DNA of 64,000 bases from Mycobacterium sp. 050128 (GCF_036409155.1 NZ_JAZGLW010000001.1:558001-622000); one strand, 5' to 3'; shown: positions 17,171-28,072, counted from the first letter of the stretch. Program-made: numbers and translations. The notes: generated by a model from the sequence alone, not told the origin.

Positions 17171-18154
17171 CTAGCTCAACGCCTCGGGATTGACAATCCG
17201 GATCGGCGCACCGTCCAGCCAGGCCACCACCGCTTCGATGCTGTCCGAGTAGAAGGCACTCAGCATCTCGCGGGTGACGTACCCCAGGTGGGGGGACAAC
17301 GTCACGTTCGGCAGACCGCGCAGCGGATGGTCGGGCGCGGGAGGTTCGACGTCGAAGACGTCGAGGCCGGCTCCGGCGATACGACCGGTCTGTAGCGAAG
17401 AGATCAGCGCCGCCTCGTCGACGATCGGACCCCTGGACGTGTTGATCAAGTAGGCGTGCGGCCTCATCAGGGCCAGCTCGGGTTCGCCGACTAAACCTCG
17501 TGTCCGCTCGGAGAGCACCAGGTGGATGGAGACCACATCGGAGGATTCGAACAATGCCGCCTTCTCGACCCGGCGCGCACCGGCAGCCGCCGCGGTCTCA
17601 TCGGTCAGGTTTTGGCTCCACGCAACGACTTCCATGCCGAACACCGCTGCGTACTCGGCCATCCGTTTGCCGGTCCTGCCCAGGCCCAGCAGCCCGAGGG
17701 TCTTACCGGCCAGTGTCATGCCCACGCTGCTCTGCCACCCGCCATCGCGCATCCGCCGGTGCTCTTCGGCCAGGTTGCGCACCGTCGCGATCAGCAACCC
17801 CCAGGCGAGTTCGGGGGTGGCGTCGCGGACCGCCCGGAACCGGGGGTTGACGAAATCCGAATGGGCAACCAGGACACCGGATTCGCTGGCCGCGGCGATG
17901 TCCAGATTCGGCAGGCTCATGCCCACGATCGTTATCAGTTTCAGGTTCGGCAGCCGCTCAAGCAGGGTGCGCGGCAACGCCATCCGTTCGCGCATCGTGC
18001 AGATCACGTCGAACGGTTGCAGGACCTCTACAGCCTCCGCTTGACCGAGATGCCGATCGAAGACCGTGATCTCGGATCGGCGCTGCACCGGCGACCAGTC
18101 GGCGAGCTCGAGTGCCATCCCGGCATAGTCATCGAGTATCGCCACCCGGTGCAT
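17171..18154 (-). CDS. D-2-hydroxyacid dehydrogenase family protein
   Basis: A 327-aa NAD-dependent oxidoreductase of the phosphoglycerate/formate dehydrogenase family. The Rossmann motif GLLGLGRTGKRMAEYA is at residues about 153-168; catalytic residues are in NTSRGPIVDEAAL (Arg region, about 240-252), DVFDVEPPAPDHPL (Glu) and SPHLGYVT (His, near 295). It lacks the ACT/regulatory domain of full SerA, so serine biosynthesis is not implied. Convergent with the VOC gene; four bases separate its ATG from the stop of the upstream ferredoxin-reductase gene, so they form one unit. Confidence 0.9.
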   Translation of the reverse strand: MHRVAILDDYAGMALELADWSPVQRRSEITVFDRHLGQAEAVEVLQPFDVICTMRERMALPRTLLERLPNLKLITIVGMSLPNLDIAAASESGVLVAHSDFVNPRFRAVRDATPELAWGLLIATVRNLAEEHRRMRDGGWQSSVGMTLAGKTLGLLGLGRTGKRMAEYAAVFGMEVVAWSQNLTDETAAAAGARRVEKAALFESSDVVSIHLVLSERTRGLVGEPELALMRPHAYLINTSRGPIVDEAALISSLQTGRIAGAGLDVFDVEPPAPDHPLRGLPNVTLSPHLGYVTREMLSAFYSDSIEAVVAWLDGAPIRIVNPEALS

Positions 18155-18158
18155 GATG

Positions 18159-19331
18159 TCAGCCTAGCAGCTCCGAAATCGGTGTTGCCGCAGCGATTTT
18201 GCCGCGGGCCTTCATGACCTTGCCCGGCAAACCGCCGCCGACCACGCCGACCACTACCCCGTCACGCTCGTAGTAGGCCAGGAACTTTCGTCCGTCGTCC
18301 TCGACCAGGTGCACGATGTCGGTGGCTTCCGGCTCGCCCAGACACTGGATCTTGACGTCGTACTGGTCGCTCCAGAAGTACGGCACGACCGTGATAGACG
18401 GCACCTCCTGACCAAGCATCGCGGGCACCACGACGCGGGCCTGGTCGGCCACATTGCTCCAATGCTCCACGCGCGCTTGATGTCCCGTCGCATCACGCCA
18501 TGAGGCGACATCTCCGAGCGCCCACACGTTGGGTGCGCTGGTGCGTCCGGCCTCGTCGCAGATGACACCGTTGTCGACTTCGACCCCGCTGCCCTCCAGC
18601 CACTCGGTGGCCGGCCGCGATCCGATCCCGACGACCACCAGGTCGGCAGCCAACTCGGTGCCATCGCTGAGCACCACGGTGTCGACGTGGCCGTCGCCGC
18701 GCACCTCGGCCACGCCGATGCCGGTGCGCACGTCGACGCCCTCATTACGATGCAGCCGCGACACCAGCTCGCCGATCTGTTCGCCGAGCACCGATGCCAA
18801 CGGCGTCGGCTGCGGCTCCACCAGCACCACCTCGACCCCCATGCTGCGCAGGCTGGCGGCGACCTCGCAGCCGATGAATCCGGCTCCGACGACCACGGCG
18901 TTGTGCGCCTTAGCGGCATGCTCGCGCAACGCCATGCTCTCGTCGAACGACCTCAGCACGCGAATGCCCTCGAGATCCGGGAACGCAGGAATGCGCCGCG
19001 GGACCAACCCGGTCGCAATCACCAGCTCGTCGTAGCCGAGCGACGTTCCGTCGGAAAGGGTCAGGGTCTGCGCGGCGGTGTCCAGGCCGGTGGCCGCCGC
19101 ACCGAGGCGCAGCGTGATGTTGTTCTCGTCGTAGAACTCACGCGGCTTGAGGGCGACATCGTCGACCTCTTTGCGCAGCACTTCCTTGGACAACGGCGGC
19201 CGGTCGTAGGGCAGATGGACCTCGTCGCTGACGATCGTGACGGGTCCGGTGTACTCCGACCGACGTAATTGCTCCGCCGTGCGGGCCGCAGCCAGCCCGC
19301 CCCCGACGATCACGATTCCTTGATTGCTCAC
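18159..19331 (-). CDS. NAD(P)/FAD-dependent oxidoreductase, ferredoxin-reductase type
   Basis: A 390-aa flavoprotein resembling rubredoxin/ferredoxin reductases of P450 and dioxygenase systems; positional counterpart of Rv0688. Two dinucleotide folds are seen: FAD motif IVIVGGGLAAARTAEQLRR at the N-terminus and NAD motif VVVGAGFIGCEVAASLRSMG near residue 145, plus the second FAD motif NVWALGDVASWRD near 265. GTG start. No ferredoxin or P450 gene lies nearby; it is next to the mycofactocin-coupled SDR gene, so it may serve the same redox pathway (inference). Confidence 0.92.
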   Translation of the reverse strand: MSNQGIVIVGGGLAAARTAEQLRRSEYTGPVTIVSDEVHLPYDRPPLSKEVLRKEVDDVALKPREFYDENNITLRLGAAATGLDTAAQTLTLSDGTSLGYDELVIATGLVPRRIPAFPDLEGIRVLRSFDESMALREHAAKAHNAVVVGAGFIGCEVAASLRSMGVEVVLVEPQPTPLASVLGEQIGELVSRLHRNEGVDVRTGIGVAEVRGDGHVDTVVLSDGTELAADLVVVGIGSRPATEWLEGSGVEVDNGVICDEAGRTSAPNVWALGDVASWRDATGHQARVEHWSNVADQARVVVPAMLGQEVPSITVVPYFWSDQYDVKIQCLGEPEATDIVHLVEDDGRKFLAYYERDGVVVGVVGGGLPGKVMKARGKIAAATPISELLG

Positions 19332-19356
19332 GTGGAGTTCATAGCACGCGGGACGC

Positions 19357-20211
<855 letters not shown>

Positions 20212-20263
20212 CTAGCAGCGAAACTGAAACGTGTTCTAACTCGGTTCGTCGACGCGAACGGGT

Positions 20264-21088
20264 TCAGATCTCCGAGATGATCTGGGTCCGGCGGGCGTTG
20301 TATTCGTCGTCGGTCAAAGCGCCACTGGCGCGCAGTGTCTCGAGCTGTTGGAGCCGCTCGGCGATCGAGGTCTGCGGCGGTGTGGCGAGCGGCGCCGCTC
20401 CGGCGGGGGCCCCTTGCGCCGCGGGTGCCTGGGCGGCGGCGCGGCGCACCACCGCCTGGATCTGCTCGCGCAGCACCGGGTTCGACCGGATGTCGACCAT
20501 CCGGTTGAGCGGAACGTTGTTGTCCTTGAGGATCTGCAGGATCTCCATCAGCGGCCCGGCTTGCCCGCTGAGGTCATAGGTCCTGTTGTCCTCGGCAACG
20601 GTGAATTGTGCGGGCACCAGGCCATTGACCAAAGCGCTTCGCTCCCAATCGATTTGGTATTCCTGCGTCGTGGGGTCAAGCAGTACCACGAGCTTTCGGG
20701 CGGTGAGGTTGCCCAACCTGGTGACGTTGGCGATGACCCGGTCTTGACTGTCGAACGCCGTGATCCCAGGTCCCTCGATGTGCAGATCTACCTTCACCAG
20801 CGGCTGGTCGTTGATCCGGGTTCCGGTCTCGGAGAGACCGACGATTTGAGCCAGCGCCAGTACCCCGTGCTGCTCCAGCAACGCCGATTTGGCCGCCGAT
20901 TTCGCACCGTAGTTGGTCAGCGCGAGCGCGATGAGGACATCGGCCACGGTGATGAGTAGGCCGACGTAGAACATCCATTGCAGCAGGTTGCCCATGCCGA
21001 GGGTGAAGTAGACGACCAGAAAGATCGGCCCGACCAAACCACCGCATAGCAAAACGACCAACTGTGTCTTCAGATATCGCGCCAACAC
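20264..21088 (-). CDS. Membrane protein with C-terminal SHOCT domain
   Basis: A 274-aa protein. Two N-terminal hydrophobic segments (about residues 8-30 and 36-58) anchor it in the membrane; a soluble region follows (LDPTTQEYQIDWERSAL), then an Ala/Pro-rich linker (about 215-240) and a short C-terminal SHOCT motif (RLQQLETLRASGALTDDEYN). SHOCT motifs are linked to oligomerisation. GTG start with GAGGAGAG upstream. Positional counterpart of the Rv0686 membrane protein; function unknown. Confidence 0.85.
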   Translation of the reverse strand: MLARYLKTQLVVLLCGGLVGPIFLVVYFTLGMGNLLQWMFYVGLLITVADVLIALALTNYGAKSAAKSALLEQHGVLALAQIVGLSETGTRINDQPLVKVDLHIEGPGITAFDSQDRVIANVTRLGNLTARKLVVLLDPTTQEYQIDWERSALVNGLVPAQFTVAEDNRTYDLSGQAGPLMEILQILKDNNVPLNRMVDIRSNPVLREQIQAVVRRAAAQAPAAQGAPAGAAPLATPPQTSIAERLQQLETLRASGALTDDEYNARRTQIISEI

Positions 21089-21184
21089 GTGTCTCTCCTC
21101 GCCTTGCCCGGAAGGTTCGTGTCAGATTAGCGCTGTCGCGGGCGCGGTATCCATAGCCGGCGTCCGGCCATCAGCCCAGGCCAG

Positions 21185-21979
21185 TCAGCGCGACGGCTTC
21201 GGTGGTGCGCCTTTGGGGGAGGTGGGCGGCGGCGCCATGGCCGGCCCGTTGGACACTGGCATCGCAGCGGGCAGCATCGTGGCCGACGACAGTTCCGCGG
21301 CCGCCACATCCGCCGGGGCGGCCGACGCGGTCGCCGGTCCGGTGACGTCGGCTGCTGCCGCTGCCGGGACCGCCGCCGCCGCTGCCGCCGGAGCCGCCGC
21401 CGCTGCATAAGGGGATGTTTCTGGGTGGGGCGCCGTTGCCGAATGTCCGGCCGGGGCCGCCGCCACCGTGGTGGTTGCGGCCATCGGTGTCACTGTCGCC
21501 GCTGCAGGCGCGGCCGCGGGCGCTGCCACGGCGGCCGGCGCCGCGGCAGCCGGCTGCACCGCCGCTGCCACCGGCACTCCGGATGCCACGCCACCCGCCT
21601 GCGCCGCGGCGCCGATGAACTGCTGACCGCTCATTGCCTGGCCGGACACGTTGGCCGCACCCGCCATCGCCTGCGGGGCGACCGCCAGCGGCTCGGCGTT
21701 GACGATCTCGGTGTCCGCATATTGCTGCGCCCCACCGCTCATGAGCTGCACAAACTGGTTATGGAACAGCGCCGCCTGAGCGCTGATCGCCTGATAAGCC
21801 GCCGCGTGCACGCCGAACAGCTGCGAGATGCTCGTCGACACGGCGTCGGCCCCGGCGGCCTGAACCGCCGACGTCGCGCCCGACGCCACCGAGTTGGCGT
21901 AGTTGATCGCCGAACCGATTTTTTCCAGGTCTGATGCGGCGGCCGCCACATACTCCGGCGTCGCGTTTACGAACGACAT
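21185..21979 (-). CDS. PE family protein with Ala/Pro-rich C-terminus
   Basis: A 264-aa PE protein. The N-terminal PE domain (about residues 1-95) starts MSFVNATPEYVAAAASDLEKIG, trimmed here, and has the helical hairpin and VQLMSGGAQQYADTE end segment (YxxxD/E type VII secretion signal). The rest is low-complexity Ala/Pro/Val repeats. Ribosome-binding site GGGAGG before ATG 21979. It stands alone, without a PPE partner or ESX genes, between tuf and the SHOCT membrane gene, a place where M. tuberculosis has no PE gene. Likely exported by an ESX system. Confidence 0.93.
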   Translation of the reverse strand: MSFVNATPEYVAAAASDLEKIGSAINYANSVASGATSAVQAAGADAVSTSISQLFGVHAAAYQAISAQAALFHNQFVQLMSGGAQQYADTEIVNAEPLAVAPQAMAGAANVSGQAMSGQQFIGAAAQAGGVASGVPVAAAVQPAAAAPAAVAAPAAAPAAATVTPMAATTTVAAAPAGHSATAPHPETSPYAAAAAPAAAAAAVPAAAAADVTGPATASAAPADVAAAELSSATMLPAAMPVSNGPAMAPPPTSPKGAPPKPSR

Positions 21980-22097
21980 CCGAACCTCCCGGCCAGGCCG
22001 CGGCGGTCAAATTCCCCAACCGTCAATTTCAGACTGGACACCGCAAGATCTTACCGGAAATTCGCTGACCAGGTGTGCAGCTTTCACCCGCGCAGAA

Positions 22098-22144
22098 AGC
22101 ACAAAGCCCGGACCGCCGCGATCGGCGAGTCCGGGCTTCGTGCT
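22098..22144 (-). terminator. Terminator hairpin after tuf
   Basis: Arms 22098-22113 and 22129-22144 pair over 16 bp with a single mismatch (core AAGCCCGGAC / GTCCGGGCTT), with a 15-nt loop, beginning 6 nt after the tuf stop. A long G+C-rich stem without a clear U-tract is common for mycobacterial terminators. Confidence 0.85.
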
Positions 22145-22150
22145 GTGGAA

Positions 22151-23341
22151 CTAGTTGATGATCTTGACGACCCGGCCGGCGCCGACGGTGCGGCCACCCT
22201 CGCGGATCGCGAACCGCAGACCGTCGTCCATGGCGACGGGCTGGATCAGCTTCACCGAGATGTTGGTGTTGTCACCGGGCATCACCATTTCGGTGCCCTC
22301 CGGCAGCGTCACCACACCGGTCACGTCGGTGGTGCGGAAGTAGAACTGCGGACGGTAGTTGTTGAAGAACGGCGTGTGCCGGCCGCCCTCGTCCTTGGAC
22401 AGGATGTAGACGCTGCCCTCGAACTCGGTGTGCGGCGTGGTGGTGCCGGGCTTGACCACAACCTGGCCGCGCTCGACGTCTTCCCGCTTGATACCGCGCA
22501 GCAGCAGCCCGACGTTGTCGCCGGCCTGGCCCTGGTCGAGCAGCTTGCGGAACATCTCCACACCGGTGACCGTGGTCTTGGTGCTGGTCGGCTTGATGCC
22601 GACGATTTCGACTTCCTCGTTCACGTTGATCACGCCGCGCTCGACACGTCCGGTGACCACGGTGCCACGACCGGTGATCGTGAAGACGTCCTCGACGGGC
22701 ATCAGGAACGGCTTGTCGGTTTCGCGAACCGGGTCCGGAATCGACTCGTCGACGGCGTCCATCAAATCCTCGACGGACTTGACCCAGTCCGCGTCGCCCT
22801 CGAGCGCCTTGAGCGCCGAGACGCGGATGACCGGAGCCTCCTCGTCGAACTCCTGGGCGGCCAGCAGTTCGCGGACCTCGAGCTCGACGAGCTCGAGGAG
22901 CTCCTCATCGTCGACCATGTCGGCCTTGTTGAGGGCGACCAGGATGTAGGGCACGCCGACCTGACGCGCGAGCAGCACGTGCTCACGGGTCTGAGGCATC
23001 GGGCCGTCGGTCGCGGCAACCACCAAGATCGCGCCGTCCATCTGGGCCGCACCGGTGATCATGTTCTTGATGTAGTCGGCGTGACCCGGGGCGTCCACGT
23101 GGGCGTAGTGACGCTTCTCGGTCTGGTACTCCACGTGGGAGATGTTGATGGTGATACCGCGCTGACGCTCTTCGGGCGCGTTGTCGATCTGGTCGAAGGC
23201 GCGCGACTCGTTGAGGTTCGGATACTTGTCATGCAGGACTTTGGTGATCGCCGCGGTCAGTGTTGTCTTGCCGTGGTCAACGTGACCGATGGTCCCGATG
23301 TTGACGTGCGGCTTCGTCCGCTCGAACTTCGCCTTCGCCAC
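22151..23341 (-). CDS. tuf: Elongation factor Tu
   Basis: EF-Tu (396 aa) delivers aminoacyl-tRNA to the ribosome with GTP. G1 motif GHVDHGKTT at residues 18-26, G3 DAPGHADY near 82, and G4 NKAD near 138; domains 2 and 3 follow with the TTDVTG stretch. Last gene of the str operon, 160 nt after fusA, followed by a strong hairpin terminator. Normal length. Confidence 0.98.
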   Translation of the reverse strand: MAKAKFERTKPHVNIGTIGHVDHGKTTLTAAITKVLHDKYPNLNESRAFDQIDNAPEERQRGITINISHVEYQTEKRHYAHVDAPGHADYIKNMITGAAQMDGAILVVAATDGPMPQTREHVLLARQVGVPYILVALNKADMVDDEELLELVELEVRELLAAQEFDEEAPVIRVSALKALEGDADWVKSVEDLMDAVDESIPDPVRETDKPFLMPVEDVFTITGRGTVVTGRVERGVINVNEEVEIVGIKPTSTKTTVTGVEMFRKLLDQGQAGDNVGLLLRGIKREDVERGQVVVKPGTTTPHTEFEGSVYILSKDEGGRHTPFFNNYRPQFYFRTTDVTGVVTLPEGTEMVMPGDNTNISVKLIQPVAMDDGLRFAIREGGRTVGAGRVVKIIN

Positions 23342-23441
23342 TTCTGTGTCCTCCTGGACTGATTGGTGCTTTTGAAAAGCAGTGTTGATGTTGTTGTAAG
23401 TGCCGCGGTGGTAACCGGGCTAGGTTACTCCGAGCTGGTGT

Positions 23442-23522
23442 TCACTCGCCCGTCGCCTTCGCTTCCGACGATTGCTCGACTCCGTGCTCGTGAGTTGACA
23501 CTCACTCGCCCGTCGCCTTCGC
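23442..23522. repeat. 21-nt direct repeat at the fusA 3' end
   Basis: The 21 nt that form the fusA stop region (23502-23522, plus-strand TCACTCGCCCGTCGCCTTCGC) recur exactly at 23442-23462, 60 nt further downstream in the fusA-tuf spacer. Flanks show only partial further similarity. It looks like a short duplication of the fusA terminus. Confidence 0.75.
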
Positions 23523-25607
23523 GATGATCTCCTTCGAGACGTTCGCCGGGACTTCGGCATACGAGTCGAACACCATGGAGTAGTTCGCCCGGCCTTGTGT
23601 CTTGGACCGCAGGTCGCCGACATAGCCGAACATCTCCGACAGCGGGACGTGCGCCCGAACGACGCGCGCACCAGCCCGCTCCTCCATGGCCTGAATCTGG
23701 CCACGGCGAGAGTTCAGGTCGCCGATCACGTCACCCATGTAGTCCTCGGGTGTGGTCACTTCGACCGCCATGATCGGCTCGAGGATCACCGGCTGGGCTT
23801 GCTGCGCAGCCTTTTTCAGCACTTGTGATCCTGCGATCTTGAACGCCATTTCCGAGGAGTCAACCTCGTGGTAGGCACCGTCGAGCAAGGTGACCTTCAG
23901 GTTCACCAGCGGGTAGCCGGCCAGCACGCCGTACTGCATCGCGTCCTGTGCACCGGCATCCACCGACGGGATGTACTCGCGGGGGATGCGACCACCGGTG
24001 ACCTTGTTCTCGAACTCGTAGGTCGCGCCGTCCTCGCCGTGGAACGGCTCGAGGCTGATGAGCACCTTCGCGAACTGGCCCGAGCCACCGGTCTGCTTCT
24101 TGTGGGTGAACTCGACCTTCTCGACCGTCCGCTTGATGGTCTCCTTGTAGGCCACCTGCGGCTTGCCGACGTTGGCCTCGACCTTGAACTCGCGGCGCAT
24201 CCGGTCGACCAGGATGTCCAGGTGCAGCTCGCCCATGCCACCGATCACGGTCTGGCCGGTCTCCGCGTCCTGGTGGACCTTGAAGGTCGGGTCCTCTTCG
24301 GCGAGCTTCTGGATCGACAGCGACAGCTTTTCCTGGTCGCTCTTCGTCTTGGGCTCGATGGCCACTTCGATCACCGGGTCGGGGAAGGTCATCGACTCCA
24401 GCACGATCTGGTCGTTCGGGTCGCTCAGGGTGTCACCCGTGGTGGTGTCCTTGAGGCCGATGACGGCGTAGATGTGCCCCGCCGACGCGGTCTCCACCGG
24501 GTTCTCCTTGTTGGAGTGCATCTGGAACAGCTTGCCCAGCCGCTCCTTCTTGCCCTTGGTGGCGTTGATGACCTGGCTACCGGAGTCGACCTTGCCCGAG
24601 TACACCCGGACGTAGGTCAGCTTGCCGAAGAACGGGTGCGTCGCGACCTTGAATGCCAGCGCGGAGAACGGCTCGTCGGTCGACGGCTTGCGGGTGATCT
24701 CGACATCTTCCTTGCCCGGCGCGTGGCCGACGGCCGGCGGCACGTCCAGCGGCGAGGGCAGGTAGTCGATGACGGCGTCCAGCATCGGCTGCACACCCTT
24801 GTTCTTGAATGCGCTGCCGCACAGCACCAGGTAGGCCTCGGAATTGATGGTGAGCTTGCGCAGCGCACCCTTGATCTCGGCGACGGTCAGCGCCTCGCCG
24901 CCGAGGTACTTCTCCAGCAGCGCCTCGTCGGTCTCGGCGACGGCCTCGAGCAGCTTGGTGCGGTACTCGTCGGCCTTCTCCTGCAGTTCCGCGGGGATGT
25001 CGATGGTCTCGTAGGTCTCGCCGAGCTTGGTCTCGCCCCGCCACACCTTGGCCTTCATCTCGACCAGGTCGACGACGCCCTCGAAGTCACCCTCGGAGCC
25101 GACGGGCAGCTGGATCGGAATGACGTTGGCGCCCAAGCGCTCTTCCATCGTGCGCACCGAGAAGTAAAAGTCGGCGCCGATCTTGTCCATCTTGTTGACG
25201 AAGCAGATCCGCGGCACGTCGTACTTGTCCGCCTGCCGCCACACCTGCTCGGACTGCGGTTCGACGCCCTCCTTGCCGTCGAACACGGCAACGGCGCCGT
25301 CGAGCACCCGCAGGCTGCGTTCCACCTCGACGGTGAAGTCGACGTGCCCAGGGGTGTCGATGATGTTGATCTGGTTGTCATTCCAGAAGCAGGTGGTGGC
25401 GGCGGAGGTGATGGTGATCCCGCGCTCTTGCTCCTGCTCCATCCAGTCCATGGTGGCCGCGCCGTCGTGGACCTCACCGATCTTGTAGCTGATACCGGTG
25501 TAGTAGAGGATGCGCTCCGTCGTCGTCGTCTTGCCGGCGTCGATGTGCGCCATGATGCCGATGTTGCGGACCTTGGTCAGGTCGGTCAGCACGTCCTTCT
25601 GTGCCAC
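23502..25607 (-). CDS. fusA: Elongation factor G
   Basis: EF-G (701 aa) is the ribosomal translocase. The P-loop [15 protein letters not shown] is at residues about 19-33, DTPGHVDF near 83 and NKMDK near 137; domains II-V follow in the usual order. GTG start (25605-25607). Member of the str operon between rpsG and tuf. Confidence 0.98.
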   Translation of the reverse strand: MAQKDVLTDLTKVRNIGIMAHIDAGKTTTTERILYYTGISYKIGEVHDGAATMDWMEQEQERGITITSAATTCFWNDNQINIIDTPGHVDFTVEVERSLRVLDGAVAVFDGKEGVEPQSEQVWRQADKYDVPRICFVNKMDKIGADFYFSVRTMEERLGANVIPIQLPVGSEGDFEGVVDLVEMKAKVWRGETKLGETYETIDIPAELQEKADEYRTKLLEAVAETDEALLEKYLGGEALTVAEIKGALRKLTINSEAYLVLCGSAFKNKGVQPMLDAVIDYLPSPLDVPPAVGHAPGKEDVEITRKPSTDEPFSALAFKVATHPFFGKLTYVRVYSGKVDSGSQVINATKGKKERLGKLFQMHSNKENPVETASAGHIYAVIGLKDTTTGDTLSDPNDQIVLESMTFPDPVIEVAIEPKTKSDQEKLSLSIQKLAEEDPTFKVHQDAETGQTVIGGMGELHLDILVDRMRREFKVEANVGKPQVAYKETIKRTVEKVEFTHKKQTGGSGQFAKVLISLEPFHGEDGATYEFENKVTGGRIPREYIPSVDAGAQDAMQYGVLAGYPLVNLKVTLLDGAYHEVDSSEMAFKIAGSQVLKKAAQQAQPVILEPIMAVEVTTPEDYMGDVIGDLNSRRGQIQAMEERAGARVVRAHVPLSEMFGYVGDLRSKTQGRANYSMVFDSYAEVPANVSKEIIAKATGE

Positions 25608-25693
25608 AGAAGTCTTCCCACTCTTTCGATTGCGTTGTTAGTTCGCTGTCGGTTTACGCCCGGCCGCACTGCCGAATGGCGCCCGTTCGGGCT

Positions 25694-26164
25694 CTACCAG
25701 CGATAGTGCGCAAAGGCGCGGTTGGCCTCGGCCATCTTGTGGGTGTCCTCACGCCGCTTGACGGAAGCCCCGAGGCCATTGCTGGCGTCCAGGATCTCGT
25801 TCGCCAGCCGCTCGATCATCGTCTTCTCCCGGCGCTGCCGCGAGAAGCTGACAAGCCAGCGCAGCGCCAGCGTGGTGGACCGGTCCGGACGCACTTCGAC
25901 GGGCACCTGGTAGGTGGCACCACCAACGCGGCGGCTGCGCACCTCCAGGGCGGGCTTGACGTTATCGAGAGCGCGCTTGAGCGTGATCACCGGATCAGTA
26001 CCGGTCTTATCGCGAGCTTGCTCGAGCGCACCATAAACAATGCGCTCAGCGACCGATTTCTTCCCCTGCAGCAGGACCTTGTTGACCAGCTGGGTCACCA
26101 GCTGCGATCCATAAACCGGGTCGTTGACCAGCGGACGCTTCGGCGCGGGCCCCTTGCGCGGCAT
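25694..26164 (-). CDS. rpsG: 30S ribosomal protein S7
   Basis: S7 (156 aa) nucleates the 30S head and contacts the E site. N-terminus [20 protein letters not shown] and [20 protein letters not shown] are diagnostic. The ATG shares one base with the rpsL stop codon. Normal length and context in the str operon. Confidence 0.98.
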   Translation of the reverse strand: MPRKGPAPKRPLVNDPVYGSQLVTQLVNKVLLQGKKSVAERIVYGALEQARDKTGTDPVITLKRALDNVKPALEVRSRRVGGATYQVPVEVRPDRSTTLALRWLVSFSRQRREKTMIERLANEILDASNGLGASVKRREDTHKMAEANRAFAHYRW

Positions 26165-26538
26165 TAGCTCTTCTCCTTCTTGGCGCCGTAACGACTGCGA
26201 GCCTGCTTGCGGTTCTTGACACCCTGGGTGTCCAGCGAACCGCGAATGATCTTGTAGCGCACACCGGGCAGGTCCTTCACACGACCACCGCGCACCAGCA
26301 CCATCGAGTGCTCCTGCAGGTTGTGGCCCTCACCCGGGATGTAAGCGGTGACCTCGACCTGGCTCGTCAGCTTCACACGCGCGACCTTCCGAAGCGCCGA
26401 GTTCGGCTTCTTCGGGGTGGTGGTGTACACGCGGGTGCATACGCCACGGCGCTGCGGGCTGCCCTTCAGGGCCGCGGTCTTGACCTTGGCGACCTTGTCG
26501 CGGCGACCCTTGCGGACCAGCTGCTGAATGGTTGGCAT
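26164..26538 (-). CDS. rpsL: 30S ribosomal protein S12
   Basis: S12 (124 aa) sits at the decoding centre. N-terminus [15 protein letters not shown] and [15 protein letters not shown] are diagnostic. The positions that give streptomycin resistance when changed, Lys43 (TPKKPNSA) and Lys88 (GRVKDLPG), carry the susceptible-type lysine. First gene of the str operon, preceded by a 280-nt non-coding region that must hold the operon promoter; no convincing -10/-35 pair was singled out. Confidence 0.98.
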
Positions 26539-26818
26539 CTACCGGCTTTCTATGTTCGAAGTCTTCTTGCTGCTGTTAAGTCTCTGTACTGCAGTTTTTC
26601 CCCGCCGCACTACCCCGCGGCCGGGTGTGTCGCACCCGCTCAGCACCGGATCTCATCCGATGCGTGGTGGACATGCGAATTAGCCCGGCATCCACTTCCT
26701 TACGTCAGGCGCCGTAAGCCGCCAGGCACGAGCCACCACAATACCCGCCGCTGGTCGGGCAGGTCAAAGCGGCCGCTGGACGCAACCGCTCAGCTCAGCG
26801 CGCGCGCGGGGTGGGCCG

Positions 26819-27466
26819 CTATTTCGGCGCGGCGCCGCCCGGCGCGGTGCGTCTGTCCAGGCCCGTTGCCAGCCGCAACACCATCTCGGTGAACAGCGCA
26901 TCGGTGTCGATGTCGTCCATCACACCGGTCATTTCCAGTAAGACGAACCCGTGCAGCGCGGACCAGAATTCGAGCGCGGCGAAAAACGCCTCCTCGCCGT
27001 CGAGCCCGTAAGAGGACAGCACCGCGATCACCGGCGCGGCCGCACCCCGGGTTGCCGCGGTGTATTCGGGGTCATCGCCGCCCAGCGGCATCCGGGTGAA
27101 GGCCGAGTAGCGCCCGGGGTGATGATGGGCATAGCTGCGGTAAGCACCCGCCATGACCAGCACCGCGTCATCGCGGGCCCGCCCCTCCCCGACCCGGTTC
27201 AGCATCGTGATGATGTCGTCGATGACCCGGATACGAACGGCGCGACGCAGGTCCTCCAGGCTGTCCACGTGGTTGTAGAGCGACGGCCCCTTGGTGCCCA
27301 ACTGTGTCGCCAGCGCGTTGATGGTCAGCGAGTCCCAGCCCTCGCGGTCCAGGAACGTCAATGCGCCATCGACGATGCCGTCACGACTCAGCTTTCCCGG
27401 CCGGGAACCGGACCTGCCGCCACGTTGGCGCCCTGTCGCCGCCGGCTGTTCCGGATGAACTGCCAT
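26819..27466 (-). CDS. TetR-family regulator upstream of the str operon
   Basis: A 215-aa TetR regulator with a C-terminal TetR_C-like sensor. HTH at residues about 45-70 (LTINALATQLGTKGPSLYNHV). A basic N-terminal extension (RQRGGRSGSRPGKLSRDG) precedes it. ATG 27466 is used. It is divergent from the DUF3060 genes with a perfect palindrome between (27502-27524), so it probably represses itself and perhaps them. Positional counterpart of Rv0681. Confidence 0.9.
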   Translation of the reverse strand: MAVHPEQPAATGRQRGGRSGSRPGKLSRDGIVDGALTFLDREGWDSLTINALATQLGTKGPSLYNHVDSLEDLRRAVRIRVIDDIITMLNRVGEGRARDDAVLVMAGAYRSYAHHHPGRYSAFTRMPLGGDDPEYTAATRGAAAPVIAVLSSYGLDGEEAFFAALEFWSALHGFVLLEMTGVMDDIDTDALFTEMVLRLATGLDRRTAPGGAAPK

Positions 27467-27501
27467 GGCGATCGCCCTTCGATTGCGGTGAATAGCTGAA
27501 G

Positions 27502-27524
27502 GTCAACTAATGACTCTAGTTGAC
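27502..27524. promoter_or_regulatory. Perfect TetR operator palindrome
   Basis: GTCAACTA-n7-TAGTTGAC is a perfect 8-bp-arm inverted repeat, 35 nt upstream of the TetR ATG. A second, overlapping repeat GACTC...GAGTC lies at 27512-27530. It is the expected autoregulatory site of the adjacent TetR protein and could also affect the divergent DUF3060 gene. Confidence 0.75.
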
Positions 27525-27655
27525 AGAGTCGCCAATCTACTCGGACGTAACCAGAGCGGGTCGCAGTTGGCCGCGAGGAAAAATATTTGCCATCGTGCAG
27601 GCGAATACACGTAGGCTCAGTCCAGCAGATACCCGCCGACACGAAGGGGGCCGCG

Positions 27656-28033
27656 GTGCACCGGAGAACTGTCGCCGGGTCGCTTGCAACCTGTGTCATC
27701 GCGATTGCGGCCACGCCCGCCGCGCCGCCGCCGGCCGCGCAAGCCAAGAACGGTGACACGCACATCATCGGGCAGAACACCACCCAAACCCTGGATTGCA
27801 ATGACGGGACCCTGATCGTCAACGGCAGCGGGAATTCGATTAACGCGCTTGGCAACTGCTGGGCGGTGACGGTGATGGGCTCGGGCAACACGATCATCGC
27901 GGATTCGGTCACGCACGACATCACGGTGTACGGCTATGACCAGACCGTCTTCTTTCACAACGGCTCGCCGATCCTCTGGGACCGCGGCCGGGAGCTGGGA
28001 ATGGTAAACCGGCTACAGCAGGTGCCCGCCTGA
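27656..28033 (+). CDS. Secreted DUF3060 protein
   Basis: A 125-aa protein with an N-terminal Sec signal peptide (RTVAGSLATCVIAIAATPAAP, trimmed; cleavage probably after an Ala near residue 30) and one DUF3060 domain made of short beta repeats (DCNDGTLIVNGSGNSI, VTVMGSGNTI, ITVYGYDQTVFFHNGSP). Such repeats suggest a beta-helix-like fold. GTG 27656 has GAAGGGGG upstream. Function unknown; paired with the lipoprotein gene downstream, and counterpart of Rv0680c. Confidence 0.88.
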   Translation: MHRRTVAGSLATCVIAIAATPAAPPPAAQAKNGDTHIIGQNTTQTLDCNDGTLIVNGSGNSINALGNCWAVTVMGSGNTIIADSVTHDITVYGYDQTVFFHNGSPILWDRGRELGMVNRLQQVPA

Positions 28034-28072
28034 GCCACCGCGACCGCCGTTGGAGTACCGAGGAGGGGAACA

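Noticed and set aside
21205..21600. Tandem short repeats in the PE gene considered as CRISPR or VNTR
   Set aside because: They are irregular GCC/GCG codon runs coding for Ala/Pro low complexity; no constant repeat with unique spacers.
22073..23362. Open frame antisense to tuf (about 429 codons)
   Set aside because: Shadow of tuf, biased composition and it crosses the tuf terminator.
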